NCBI RefSeq assembly: GCF_036227105.1
Contig: NZ_CP109434.1
Coordinates: 1,926,001-1,990,000, forward strand
DNA: 64,000 bases
Direction of reading: 5' to 3'
Origin: Amycolatopsis sp. NBC_01488
GTDB taxonomy: Bacteria > Actinomycetota > Actinomycetes > Mycobacteriales > Pseudonocardiaceae
Shown: positions 53,233 to 62,507 of the stretch, piece after piece
Layout: each line of letters begins with the position of its first letter
How positions within the stretch are numbered: position 1 is the first letter of the stretch
Notes under the pieces: model-generated
Database searches by the model: none
What the model saw: only the letters and a program-made list of their open reading frames with translations
Told to the model about the DNA's origin: nothing
Program-made: the position numbers and the translations under genes

Positions 53233-54667
53233 GAGCAATAGTCAAGACCTGTGGATGAAGATCTTTTAGGCGGCTGCGGGTGGGGTGTGTTCGGTGGGGC
53301 GTTCGACGAGTTTGCCTGCCTCGAACCGTGCGCCGGCACGGACGAGGGCGACCAGGTGGGGCGCGTTGACCGCGCGCCAGCGAGCCTGGGCCGCTTCGAT
53401 GAGCTTGAATGCCATCGCCAACCCCGCCGCGCGGGAGCCAGGACCCTTGGTGACCTTGGTGCGGTGCCGCACGGTGGCGAAGGTTGACTCGATCGGGTTC
53501 GTGGTCCGCAGGTGGATCCAGTGCTCGGCCGGATAGTCGTAGAACGCCAGCAGCACGTCAATGTCGTCGGTGATCTTGGCGGCGGCCTTGGGGAACTTCG
53601 CGCCGTAGGCGGCATCGAACGCCTTCACCGCGTCCAGGGCGTGCCGGCGGTCTTCGGCGTTCCAGATCTGCGCGAGGGCCTTCTTCGCCCCGGGATGCGC
53701 GGACTTGGGCAGCGCCGCCAGCACGTTGGCGATCTTGTGGAACCAGCAGCGCTGCTCCCGGGTCTCGGGAAACACCTCCCGCAGCGCGCCCCAGAACCCC
53801 AGTGCCCCGTCGCCCGCGGCCAGCACCGGGGCACGCATCCCGCGGCGGCGGGCATCGCGCAGCAGATCCGCCCAGGACTCGGCCGACTCGCGGTACCCGT
53901 CAGCCAGTGCCACCAGCTCCTTGCGGCCGTCGGCGCGCACCCCGATCATCACCAGCAGGCACAGTTTCTGCTCTTCCAGGCGGATGTTGACGTGGATCCC
54001 GTCCGCCCACAGATAAACAAAGTCCACAGTGGACAGATCACGTTCGGCGAAGGCGCGTTGTTCGGCCTTCCACTGCTCGGTCAGCTTCGTGATCACCGGA
54101 CCCGACAGGCCCTTCGCCGACCCGAGGAACTGACCCAGCGCCGGCACGAAGTCCCCCGAGGACAGGCCGTGCAGGTACAGCAGCGGCAGCACCTCGGTGA
54201 TCTTCGGGGTCTTGCGTGCCCACGGCGGCAGGATCGCCGAGGAGACCGCTCGCGTTCGCCGGTGTCGGGGTCGATGCGCTTGTCGTTGACCCGCGGCGCG
54301 GTCACCTGCACCGCGCCCGCGCTGGTCAGCACCTCGCGCGGTTCGTGGTGACCGTTGCGGACCACCAGGCGATGCCCGTTCTCATCACGCTCGCCGGCCA
54401 ACCGGGCGATATAGGCCTCGACCTCGGCCTGCAACGCCTCGGCCAGCATCCGCCGCGCGCCTTCACGCACCAGCTCATCGATCACCGACGACGCGGACGA
54501 GCCGCCCGCCGCACCGTCATCACCAGCAGCAGGATCAGGGACTACGCTCAGCATCGGGTCGTGCCTTCCCGGCCGACGTTGGCGCGTCGGCCATGCTTGG
54601 AAACCTCATCCGGTCACCGGGAAGGTACGCCCCCTTCCCAGCCATCCACAGGTTTCAAGCATTGCTC
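53233..54667 (-). mobile_element. IS256-family element, copy 2
   Basis: 1435 bases, same length as copy 1 and inverted relative to it. Ends GAGCAAT with imperfect inverted repeats, flanked by a perfect 9-base target duplication. A clean simple insertion into a STAS gene. Confidence 0.95.
53266..54554 (-). pseudogene. IS256-family transposase, copy 2, same one-base deletion
   Basis: Nearly identical to copy 1, with differences mostly at the C-terminus (KLIEAAQARW and ARFEAGKLVE against KLIESAQARW and ARFENGHLVE). The CGGTCTCCTCG deletion site is exactly shared, so one copy derives from an already shifted element, or the shift is tolerated. Confidence 0.9.
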
Positions 54668-54676
54668 GCCCGCGCG
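54668..54676. repeat. Target site duplication of IS256 copy 2, right
   Basis: GCCCGCGCG, the partner of 53224-53232. Confidence 0.9.
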
Positions 54677-54744
54677 CGTCCAGGACATCGAACTCCGAGC
54701 CGCTCGCAGGATCACTCGCGGTACTGCGCGGCTCCCTTGAGCCG

Positions 54745-54903
54745 TCAACGGCGAAGTGCTTTGCGGCGGACGAAGGCGATGACTGCGGTGCCGACGAACA
54801 GCACGATCCCCACGATGGCCAGCCAGACCAATCCCTTGAAAGCAAAGCCGATGACCGCGGCGATCAGCCACAGCACCAGAAGGACAACGACCAAGACAAT
54901 CAT
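54745..54903 (-). CDS. Small hydrophobic membrane peptide (52 aa), paralogue 2
   Basis: Translation gives MIVLVVVLLVLWLIAAVIGF, then LVWLAIVGIVLFVGTAVIAF and the tail RRKALRR. It is the same length as and about 85-90% identical to the product at 43743-43901. GGGAGGT precedes the ATG. It overlaps nothing and lies just outside the interrupted STAS gene. Confidence 0.78.
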   Translation of the reverse strand: MIVLVVVLLVLWLIAAVIGFAFKGLVWLAIVGIVLFVGTAVIAFVRRKALRR

Positions 54904-55647
54904 GACGACCTCCCGAGTCGACGAGCACTACCCCGCCACGTCCGTGACGGTCGACGGGCACACACCCAACACCGTGACGCGGTTGAGGCGGCGCCGTTCC
55001 GCGTCAAGGAAATCGCGCCGAATCCGGCGAGGCCGGCTGTTCGCCGGAGCATGGCTGGAAATCTCGTTCATGTCCGGCTCACATCCGGTCGACCGCGGTC
55101 GCGTCAGCGGGGTCCGGACCGACGTCACCAGCAACTGTGGGGCCGGTGGACCGGCCACGTCCACAACGTACGCCGATCGGCCGCGCAACGGAACGCAACG
55201 GCGACAATCGAGGGTGGTTCCAATCTCCTGCGTTGCGACGCCACCAGGAAATAGGAAACGTCCCACCCGTTGCCGGACGGGGATGCACTCGCATCAGCAC
55301 CGTCCGGTCGACAGTGTTGACACTGTCGGCGCGACCCGCCGACGTTGGCGCCCAAGACCCCTGGTGCTGCTTTCCGCTGTCTCCCCGGTGGCTGTGCACG
55401 GCCACCGGATCGGAATCACTACCGAAGGCCGCGGCATCCGATGCCGACTCGCACGGGCTGGACCGCGTTTGTCGTGTTCGGTGCCATCCGGCTGGCGGCG
55501 TCGACTATCGGCGCCACGGCGGGCTGGACCGTGCCGGCGCTCGCGTGCCGCCCTGTGCGTGGGCAGTGCGCCGGTGAGATCCGCGGCCTCCGGCGGCTCA
55601 CCGCCCAGGCCGGATCCGCCGCCGGGCTGGGCGTCCGCTGGGGCGAC
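54904..55647. other. 744-base stretch without a credible gene
   Basis: All open frames look like shadows. A plus-strand segment near 55441-55560 (TRTGWTAFVVFGAIRLAAST) may be a remnant of a small membrane protein, not supported further. Confidence 0.45.
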
Positions 55648-56430
55648 TCATTCGTTCGCTGTTGCCGAGCGGCAGTGCGCGATGCCGGCGGCGTCCAAGG
55701 CTTCGGTCAGGGTCTGGTCGGCGGTCAGGACACGCACACGATGCCGATGCGGGCCGGCCCCGGTGGTGGCGGTGCGCACGATGTCGGCAACCGGCAGCGT
55801 GCAGGCCGACACATCGAACAGGACGACGCCACGGCACAGCTCGCACGCGTGCCGGAGTTCGCTCGTCACCGCCGCGGTATCGCCGGGCTGCGTCCCCCCG
55901 GTCGCGGTCACCAGGATCGCGGCATCGGCCACGACAGTCCTCAGCACCAACTGCTGGGGTATCGGTGTGGCGTCGATCAACGCGTCGTCGAGGCAGCGGT
56001 ACACCGCCAGAATCCGATCCACCTCGGTGATGTGCAGCGGTCGCCACGTCGCCCGCGACCCGGCGACCACGGCCAAGCTGCTTCGAGCGCCGAGTAGATG
56101 GCGAGCGGCCACTAGCGCCGACAGCCCGGCACAGGCCAGAAACGTGGTCGAGGTCAGATCCACGACGAGCAGGGGCGGCCGCCGGGCGATCGCGTCGGCG
56201 AGCACCTCGCTGAGAGCGGGGGCGGTGGCCAGGTCGATTTCACCGGCAGCGTCGAGCACCACGACACCCGGTCGATGGGCCAGGGTGAGCTGCAGCGGTG
56301 GCTTGCCCACCGACAGGCCGGGACGCACGAGGGTGAGCGGCGGCTTACCCGCCGGAAGACGGGAATGGACGACGGTGAACGACGGCCTAACGGCGGCACG
56401 CCGAAAAACACGACGTTTGGAGTGGTCCAC
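55648..56430 (-). CDS. STAS-domain anti-sigma factor antagonist with extra C-terminal domain
   Basis: 260 residues from GTG 56430, which has AGGAG seven bases upstream. After a basic N-terminus with three repeated GKPPL-type units comes a STAS domain (GVVVLDAAGEIDLATAPALS, LLVVDLTSTTFLACAGLSAL) in which the usual phospho-Ser region reads ACAGL. A second alpha/beta domain (TVVADAAILVTATGGTQPGD, RGVVLFDVSACTLPVADIVR) follows; it resembles a diverged STAS-like or CBS-type sensor. Likely a partner-switching component. A longer open frame exists upstream but lacks a ribosome binding site. Confidence 0.72.
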   Translation of the reverse strand: MDHSKRRVFRRAAVRPSFTVVHSRLPAGKPPLTLVRPGLSVGKPPLQLTLAHRPGVVVLDAAGEIDLATAPALSEVLADAIARRPPLLVVDLTSTTFLACAGLSALVAARHLLGARSSLAVVAGSRATWRPLHITEVDRILAVYRCLDDALIDATPIPQQLVLRTVVADAAILVTATGGTQPGDTAAVTSELRHACELCRGVVLFDVSACTLPVADIVRTATTGAGPHRHRVRVLTADQTLTEALDAAGIAHCRSATANE

Positions 56431-57143
56431 GATCAGCTCCTGCGTGCCGACCTCGCGGCGCGGAACCCGGGTCGACTGTCGATCGGTGATCGTCGCGAGC
56501 GCGTGGTCTCGGCTCTCCCGGCGCGGTGACCTCAGCATAACGCCTCGCGCGCATGCCGTCATCCGAGCCGTTGGCCGCGTGGACAGTGGCGGGCCAGGGC
56601 GGGCGGTGAGGTTCAGGCCGTCGGCGAGGTCACCGGCAACGGCACACAGCCGGAGCTGGGTTCCGCCGAAGTGCTCCGCCACCCATTACCGCAGACCCGG
56701 CCCGGGAGACTTTCGACATCATCACGTCTGCTACTTCGAACACGGCATCCTGCCCGGCCCTGCGCCTGTCTCATAGCTATCTCGTCTGGTTCACGCCGTC
56801 GCTTCCCCTTGGTCCCGTTACGCCATCTCTCATGGTTCTCGATTCGGCTCCGGCGAAATTCGATCGTCGTGAGCCGACGTATCAGCTCGGACGGGCCCTG
56901 CGGCCGTCAGCCGGTCTCAATGCCGGCACGCGGCAGGAGATCAAGGCCTGGAGCGTGTCGTGCCCACGATCCCCAGGCTTGCCGGTGTTCGTTCCGACCC
57001 GAGGCTCGCCCGGCAGGGTGATCTCGTGAAGTTGTCACCGGATCCGGCCAAGCCACGGCCGACCGATCACCGAATCACCAACAACCGAATACGTCTGAGT
57101 CGCTCCAGACCCCAGCGGCCCCGTGGGAATGCTGGAGTCAGCC
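56431..57143. other. 713-base stretch without a credible gene
   Basis: A plus-strand frame at 56832-57029 (MVLDSAPAKFDRREPTYQLG) has weak protein character and no clear ribosome binding site. Otherwise nothing is recognised. Confidence 0.4.
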
Positions 57144-57413
57144 ATGACCGCTCGTTCAACCTCCGAGAACCATCTTGCCCGGCCATCCGGGTGGGCGGAT
57201 CGATGGGCGGCCGCCGTGCTGGCCCCGACACCTCCCCGCCGCATCCGGGAACGGCGTCGTCAGGACGCCTTCGGCCACCGCCCCGGCAACTCCTGGTGGC
57301 AGCCGATCACCGCGTTCCTCGCCGGCCGAACACGAGCACCGAAAACGGGGGACCCGTGTTTGACTAAGGGATGTCTCGTAACCCGGCGTCGGGCCGGCGG
57401 GACCGATAGTTGA
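57144..57413 (+). pseudogene. Hypothetical gene cut by the IS5-like element
   Basis: ATG 57144 reads MTARSTSENHLARPSGWADR, then QDAFGHRPGNSWWQPITAFL and enters the IS at 57364, where the frame ends artificially at 57413. The native C-terminus would continue after 58256. Not recognised. Confidence 0.4.
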
Positions 57414-58256
57414 TCATGTTGGTGTGGTGCAGGTGATCACAGCGTCGAAGCCGGAGTGGATTGCCCCGTTCACCGGGCTGGAGCCTGACCAGTTCCGCAA
57501 GCTGGTGCGGCTGGTCGCGAAGCGAGGAGGCGACGAGATCGCGGACGGCCGCCCGGGCCGGCAGTGGGCGTTGCCGCTGGCCGACCGGGTGTTGCTGGTG
57601 GCCACGTATTGGCGGACGAATCTGACGATGCGCCAGATCGGGCCGTTGTTCGGGGTGTCGCATTCGGCGGCGCATCGGGTGATCGACTCGATCGGGCCGC
57701 TGCTGGCGCTGGCCCCGGTCCGGAAACGCCGGTTCGATGCGGTGGCGATCGTGGACGGCACGCTGGTGCCCACCCGGGATCACCGGTTGGCGACGCCGTC
57801 GAAGAACTACCGGTACTCGACCAACGTGCAGGTCGCGATCGACGCCGAGACCCGGCTGGTCATCGCCACCGGCGACCCGCGACCGGGCAGCCGCAACGAC
57901 TGCACCGTCTACCGCGACTCCGGCATGGCCGAGCAACTCGCCGGTCGGCCGGTCATGGCCGATGGTGGTTATCAAGGTAATCCCGAGGTGGTCATGCCGT
58001 ATCGCAAACCCCGTGACGGCAGCGAATTGCCGGACTGGAAGGAAGGCCTCAACGCGACCCACCGCAAGGTCCGGGCTCGCGTCGAGCACGTGTTGGCCCG
58101 GATGAAGAACTTCAAGATCCTCCGCGACTACCGTCGCGCGGCGAGCACGCTCGCCGACACAGTCTCCGGAATCGCGAACCTGCACAACATCCTCCTCACC
58201 GACTGACCGCAACACCAGCCCACCAACCACAACAACAGTTACGAGACATCCCTTAG
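57364..58256 (+). mobile_element. IS5-family insertion sequence
   Basis: 893 bases bounded by perfect 19-base inverted repeats beginning CTAAGGGATGTCTCG. One intact transposase gene fills it. It lies only 12 bases upstream of the GAF-ANTAR start, so it may have displaced or replaced that gene's promoter. Confidence 0.93.
57424..58206 (+). CDS. IS5-family DDE transposase
   Basis: 260 residues. N-terminal helix-turn-helix-like part (YWRTNLTMRQIGPLFGVSHS), then the DDE domain: AIVDGTLVPT, VMADGGYQGNPEVVMPYRKP and RARVEHVLARMKNFKILRDY (Glu region). Length and motifs are complete, so the element may be active. Confidence 0.93.
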   Translation: MVQVITASKPEWIAPFTGLEPDQFRKLVRLVAKRGGDEIADGRPGRQWALPLADRVLLVATYWRTNLTMRQIGPLFGVSHSAAHRVIDSIGPLLALAPVRKRRFDAVAIVDGTLVPTRDHRLATPSKNYRYSTNVQVAIDAETRLVIATGDPRPGSRNDCTVYRDSGMAEQLAGRPVMADGGYQGNPEVVMPYRKPRDGSELPDWKEGLNATHRKVRARVEHVLARMKNFKILRDYRRAASTLADTVSGIANLHNILLTD

Positions 58257-58267
58257 GCGAAAACCAG

Positions 58268-59068
58268 ATGGCACAAGCCACTACTGAACGGTCAGGGAGC
58301 CTGAGCATGGCAGCCGAACCCGAAACCCACGGCCACGTCGGGCACGACCGGGAAAGGCTGGTCTCACGGACGTTCGTCCGGCTCGCTGACACCCTCGTCG
58401 CCGACTTCGACGTCTCCGACTTCCTCTCCATGCTCGCCGAGCAGTGCGTCGATCTGCTCGGCGTGTCCGCGGCGAGCGTGATCCTGCTGGATCCCGACGG
58501 CGGGTTGCGCGTGGCCGCGACCTCGTCCGAGCGCGCCGAACTGCTGGAGCTGTTCGCGGTCGAGACCGATGACGGGCCGTGCATCGACTGCGTCCGCGGA
58601 GGCGTCCCGGTCTCCTGCGCCGACCTCCGCACCGAGACCGATCACTGGCCCCGGTTCACCGCCGCCGCCCGCGAATGCGGATTCCGCGCGGTGCACGCTA
58701 TCCCGATGCGCCTGCGCGACCAGGTCATCGGCGTCTTGACGTTTCTCGGCGTCGACCCCGGAGACCTGCAGCGCGACGACATCGAGCTGGGGCAGGCACT
58801 GGCCGACGTCGCGACCATCGGGATCCTGCAGCACCGCACCATCGAACAGCACACCGAAGTCGCCGGCCAACTGCAAACCGCGCTCCACAGCCGCGTGGTG
58901 ATCGAGCAGGCCAAAGGAGTACTCGCCCAGCGCAGCGGACTCTCGATGGACGACGCGTTCTCGCAACTGCGGTCCTACGCCCGCGCCCACCACCTGCGCC
59001 TGACCGACCTCGCCGCCGCGGTCACCAACGGCACCATCGACCTGGCCGCGATCCTTCCCCGTCGCTAG
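58268..59068 (+). CDS. GAF-ANTAR domain regulator
   Basis: 266 residues. The GAF domain (about 35-190) has FLSMLAEQCVDLLGVSAASV, DDGPCIDCVRGGVPVSCADL and VIGVLTFLGVDPG. The ANTAR domain (about 205-260) has SRVVIEQAKGVLAQRSGLSM and FSQLRSYARAHHLRLTDLAA. Such proteins bind nascent RNA as antiterminators, with the GAF part sensing small ligands. Two Cys in the GAF loop (PCIDC) could be redox sensitive. Starts at ATG 58268, or ATG 58309 in the same frame. Confidence 0.9.
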   Translation: MAQATTERSGSLSMAAEPETHGHVGHDRERLVSRTFVRLADTLVADFDVSDFLSMLAEQCVDLLGVSAASVILLDPDGGLRVAATSSERAELLELFAVETDDGPCIDCVRGGVPVSCADLRTETDHWPRFTAAARECGFRAVHAIPMRLRDQVIGVLTFLGVDPGDLQRDDIELGQALADVATIGILQHRTIEQHTEVAGQLQTALHSRVVIEQAKGVLAQRSGLSMDDAFSQLRSYARAHHLRLTDLAAAVTNGTIDLAAILPRR

Positions 59069-59127
59069 CCACCCGGGAGCTGCAGAGATGTCAGCGGCCG
59101 CTGCTGTCCCCAGTGTCACGACGGTGT

Positions 59128-59310
59128 TCAGCCAGGGTCGATCAGCTCGAGAACGCCGTCGGCCGTACCGGTGACGAACAGCCTTCCGGTCGCCGAGTCG
59201 ACGCCGACCGTGTTCGGCTGCCGGACGGTCGGCAGCCGCGTGACCTCGGCCGGCGTACCGGAGGACAGGTCGATGCCGACCACCGCGTTGCGAGTACAAA
59301 CGACGCGGCT
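59128..59310 (-). pseudogene. YVTN/YncE-like beta-propeller fragment
   Basis: NAVVGIDLSSGTPAEVTRLP and PNTVGVDSATGRLFVTGTAD are two blade repeats of the YncE type, ending GVLELIDPG. Only the C-terminus remains. Confidence 0.65.
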
Positions 59311-59338
59311 ACCCACTCACCTGACTGCCGTTGCAGTA

Positions 59339-60190
59339 CTAGCCTGCCACGCACCGCGGTCTCCAGGTCACCGTCGCTGTGCGGCAGCATCGCCAGTAAC
59401 GCCTGTTCATCCAAAGCGGGACCAGGCGTGCCAGATCGCTGCGAGGTGTGGCCGGGTGGGCAGAGAGCGCGCCGATGGCGCGAGCGCGTTTGTCCTCCCA
59501 AGTGGGCTCGGCTGCCCCGGATCGCGAGGAGTATCCGGGCTTGTCTGCTGCTACCGCGGCGGCGACTGCGTCGACCAGCAAGTTTGTATCGTCACTGAGT
59601 TCCGCGAGCGCGGTGATTTCGTCCCAGCTGGTGTGGAACCGTCCGGCGGGCTTCCAGCCGTCTTCCCTGGCTTCCCGAACGACTCGGCTGAGGTCCTCTC
59701 GGGCGATCTGCCGCAGACGTGGCCAGCGTCGCACCAGGTCTGCCGCGAGTGTGAGGCGCACCCCCGCCATCAAATCGTCGCCGTCGCGGAGGTTGTCGCC
59801 GGTCACTGCGGCCAGGCACGCCATGAGGACCGCGTCTGTGAGTTGCTCCGCCGAATCAGCAGGATCCGGCGGACGTGCGGCGCGTCGTCGCCGTTACGGG
59901 CGAGCGGTTCCCAAAGCTCGGGCGCTGGTTCGACAATGCGCCACACTGCTCGCGCGCGCCTGCGTTCTTCGGCCGCGAGCTGGTTGAGCAGCTCCTGTCG
60001 CTCCCAATTCGACAACTCGGTCACGTTGGGTCGTGGAGCCCGGTCGGCCGAGGCCGCATGCACGAGGGCGATCCGGAGGCTTGCAGGGACAGCGCCATGA
60101 TCACGGGCCCACTGTTCCGTGAGGTAGTCGACCTCGCTCGCTTCGAGTTGCGCTGCGAGGTCGATGGCGCGGTCCCGCCAGCCCTGTCCT
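59339..60190 (-). pseudogene. Unidentified repeat-type protein, multiply frameshifted
   Basis: Collinear segments in different frames: RDRAIDLAAQLEASEVDYLT, ELSNWERQELLNQLAAEERR, LTLAADLVRRWPRLRQIARE, GRFHTSWDEITALAELSDDT and RAIGALSAHPATPRSDLARL. The helical repeat character suggests a HEAT-like or similar repeat protein; the family is not identified. Two or more frameshifts. Its 5' end abuts the truncated LCP gene. Confidence 0.55.
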
Positions 60191-60763
60191 TCGCAATACA
60201 GAACCGTGTTCAAGACGATCCCGGTGGGCAACGTCGCCCTGAAGACCATCGGCGACGGCGAGGCGGTCGAGGTCAACCCGCAGGAGGTCCAGGCGGCGAT
60301 CAAGACCGCGATCAACGCCTCCGTTGAGGCTGCGCCGCCAAGCACAACGGCGTCGCCACCGTCACCGGCGAATTCCGGCGCGGGCGGGCGAACGGGCGAT
60401 CCGGCCGTCACGGTCGACGTCCGCAATGCGAGCGGCGCCAACGGCCTGGCCGCATCCGTGTCCCAGAGCATCACCGGGCTGGGTTTCCATGCTGGCGGCG
60501 TGGCCAACGTCGCCACGCGGCACACCTCGGTCGTCGACTACGCCACCGGCGAGCAGACCGCCGCACGGCAGGTGGCCGATTACCTCGGGAACGGTGTCGG
60601 GATCGCGGCCGATCCGGGGCTTGCCCGCGGCCACCTCCGAGTGGTGCTCGGCACGGACTACCACGCCACTGCGGGCACCTCGGGCACGGCACCCGCCAGC
60701 CAAACCGCGCAGCCGGCCGGCGACGCGTCGATCACCGCCAACGGGCTGACCTGCGTCAACTGA
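60164..60763 (+). pseudogene. LytR-CpsA-Psr family protein, C-terminal part only
   Basis: From about 60200 the frame reads FKTIPVGNVALKTIGDGEAV and VNPQEVQAAIKTAINA, the end of an LCP domain. A linker follows, then a LytR_C domain (VTVDVRNASGANGLAASVSQ, LRVVLGTDYHA). The catalytic LCP core and signal anchor are missing; the first dozen codons come from the adjacent unrelated remnant. LCP enzymes attach polymers to peptidoglycan. Confidence 0.75.
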
Positions 60764-60959
60764 AGGCTGCTCGGACAGGCCGACGGCTCGCGCGATCACG
60801 ACGGCGAAGGGGAACGCCGAGCCCCGCGGGTCAGCCGTCGTGAGCGTGACGCTCAGCATTCTCTCAACGAGCGGCACCACACTGGAGGGCAGGTAGGAGA
60901 GTTCGCGATGACGAGGTCGCGCGCCGGCGGCCTGTCCACCGGACGCAGGAAGGGTGCCG

Positions 60960-62108
60960 ATGCCCAGCCCGGTCGACCATGTCGTGATCATGACGCAGGA
61001 GAACCACACCACCGACAACTACTTCCGGTCGATGGCCGCCTACGGGGCCAACGTGGCGACTGGATGGCCCGTGTCGGCCAATCCCCCGGCTTCCGATCAG
61101 CCGCACGACCGGCATGCGTACTACCGCTGGCTGACCAAGGCGAGCACCGGCGACCACGTGCAGTTCGACACGACGGCCGCGCTGCCGTTCTACGCCTGGC
61201 TTGCCGCGACCGGGGCCTTCCTGGAAAACCACTGCTCGGGCTTCGGCACCAACTCCACCCCCAACCACCTGCTCATCGTCGGCGGCCAGTCCCCCACCCT
61301 GCGCAACCCGCCGCGGTCAGCCCCGCAGCCGGTCTGGGACATGCCATCGCTGCCCGGCCACGCCCAGGACCACGGCACCGACTGGCGCGCTTACACCGGG
61401 TCCAGCGGATATCCCGTGCAGTTCTACAAGCAGCTCTCCGGCTCTTCACGCATCGTCCGTTCCGGACAGTTCGTCACCGACGCCGAAAAGGGCACATTGC
61501 CGCCGTTGTCGATGATGTGGCACGACTCGCCCCTGGACGAACATCCACCCGCCGACGTCAGCCAGGGGATGAACGCGATCTGGCAGGCGGTGGACGCCGT
61601 CGTGCAAGCCGGGCTGTGGGAACGCACAGTGTTCCTGCTGACATGGGACGATTGGGGCGGCTACGACGACCACGTCGCCACTCCCGACGTCGAGCACACA
61701 CCCGACAAGGTGCAGCTCGCCTACGGACCCAGGGTGCCGCTGCTGATGTTCGGCGGCCGGGTCAAACAGCGCATCGATTCCCGCTGGTGCTCTCACGTCA
61801 GCATCCCGAAAACCGCGCTGCAGCTGCTGGGCCTGCCGCCGCTGGGTGTTCCCCGTCTGGATGACGACGCCGGCCTGGCGGACCTCGTCGACCTGAGCGC
61901 CACGGCGACGATCGCCCCCGCGCCACCCCGGCCCGGCAACCCCCTCACCCAGCCACCGCCACCCCACCCGGTGCCGAAACCCACCCCCGCCCCGCCGCCA
62001 CCACCCGGCGGCTCACAACCGATCGGGCCGATCATCCTCCGCAACGGCAAAACCCTGCCGCCACCCAACGACGTCCCCCTGAAGCCAGGCCACGGGGGCA
62101 GCCGATGA
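60960..62108 (+). CDS. Phosphoesterase family protein (phospholipase C/acid phosphatase type)
   Basis: 382 residues from ATG 60960 with GGAAGGG upstream. HVVIMTQENHTTDNYFRSM is the metal-binding N-terminal motif of PF04185 phosphoesterases, with FGTNSTPNHLLIVGGQSP, SMMWHDSPLDEHPPAD and LLTWDDWGGYDDHV completing the active site. The last about 60 residues are Pro-rich. Family members are usually Tat-exported, yet no signal peptide is present here. The TatB-like gene 35 bases downstream is therefore notable. Confidence 0.9.
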   Translation: MPSPVDHVVIMTQENHTTDNYFRSMAAYGANVATGWPVSANPPASDQPHDRHAYYRWLTKASTGDHVQFDTTAALPFYAWLAATGAFLENHCSGFGTNSTPNHLLIVGGQSPTLRNPPRSAPQPVWDMPSLPGHAQDHGTDWRAYTGSSGYPVQFYKQLSGSSRIVRSGQFVTDAEKGTLPPLSMMWHDSPLDEHPPADVSQGMNAIWQAVDAVVQAGLWERTVFLLTWDDWGGYDDHVATPDVEHTPDKVQLAYGPRVPLLMFGGRVKQRIDSRWCSHVSIPKTALQLLGLPPLGVPRLDDDAGLADLVDLSATATIAPAPPRPGNPLTQPPPPHPVPKPTPAPPPPPGGSQPIGPIILRNGKTLPPPNDVPLKPGHGGSR

Positions 62109-62142
62109 CGAGGCGGGCCACAATGGACACCGAGGAGGCGGC

Positions 62143-62406
62143 ATGTTCGGTCTCAGCCTGGAACATCTGCTGATCCTGCTGATCGCCGCCCTGTTCATCC
62201 TCGGCCCCGAACGGCTGCCTGAATCCACCCGCTGGCTGGCACAGAACGTCCGCAAGATCCGCAGCTTCGCTTCCGGCGCGCAAGAGCAGCTCCGATCAGA
62301 GCTCGGGCCGGAGCTCCGGGAGCTACGCAAACCCCTGCAGGACCTGCAATCGCTCCGGACGTTCAACCCGAAGACCGCACTCACCCACTTGGCCGTGGCA
62401 TCGTGA
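62143..62406 (+). CDS. TatA/TatB-like twin-arginine translocase component
   Basis: 87 residues: MFGLSLEHLLILLIAALFIL then GPERLPESTRW, the TatB-type N-terminal helix and hinge (GPERLP). An amphipathic helix (ARKIRSFA-type) and charged tail follow. AGGAGG precedes the ATG. Shorter than chromosomal TatB. Paired with the phosphoesterase, it may form a dedicated export partner, which is inferred. Confidence 0.85.
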   Translation: MFGLSLEHLLILLIAALFILGPERLPESTRWLAQNVRKIRSFASGAQEQLRSELGPELRELRKPLQDLQSLRTFNPKTALTHLAVAS

Positions 62407-62407
62407 T

Positions 62408-62507
62408 TTGGCCCCGGTTCGGCACCGTCGGGATCCAGTCACTGCAACACCTTTCGACGCTGGTGTTGCGATCACCTCTGGAACTCAAGATGCCGAACTG
62501 GGGCCAA
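62408..62507. repeat. 100-base inverted-repeat element after the TatB-like gene
   Basis: Terminal 17-base inverted repeats (TTGGCCCCGGTTCGGCA at 62408-62424 and its complement with one mismatch at 62491-62507). Inside is a second hairpin CAACACC...GGTGTTG. It starts two bases after the tatB stop. Could be a terminator or a MITE. Confidence 0.65.

Larger units (their letters stand above)
53041..54740 (+). pseudogene. STAS-domain gene interrupted by IS256 copy 2
   Basis: Left of the IS: PVLVIGLTSVTFFSSAGLG, the STAS phospho-site region. Right of the IS: ARVQDIELRAARRITRGT ending in TGA 54738-54740. The insertion generated a 9-base duplication (GCCCGCGCG). Upstream coding is also irregular, so the gene was probably decayed already. 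Confidence 0.7.

Noticed and set aside
44585..54667. Composite transposon carrying the sigK block
   Set aside because: The outer flanks of the two IS256 copies do not form a target duplication, and copy 2 has its own; independent insertion plus rearrangement fits better.
59339..59824. Independent 161-residue minus-strand gene
   Set aside because: It is a middle piece of a longer frameshifted gene; no own ribosome binding site.
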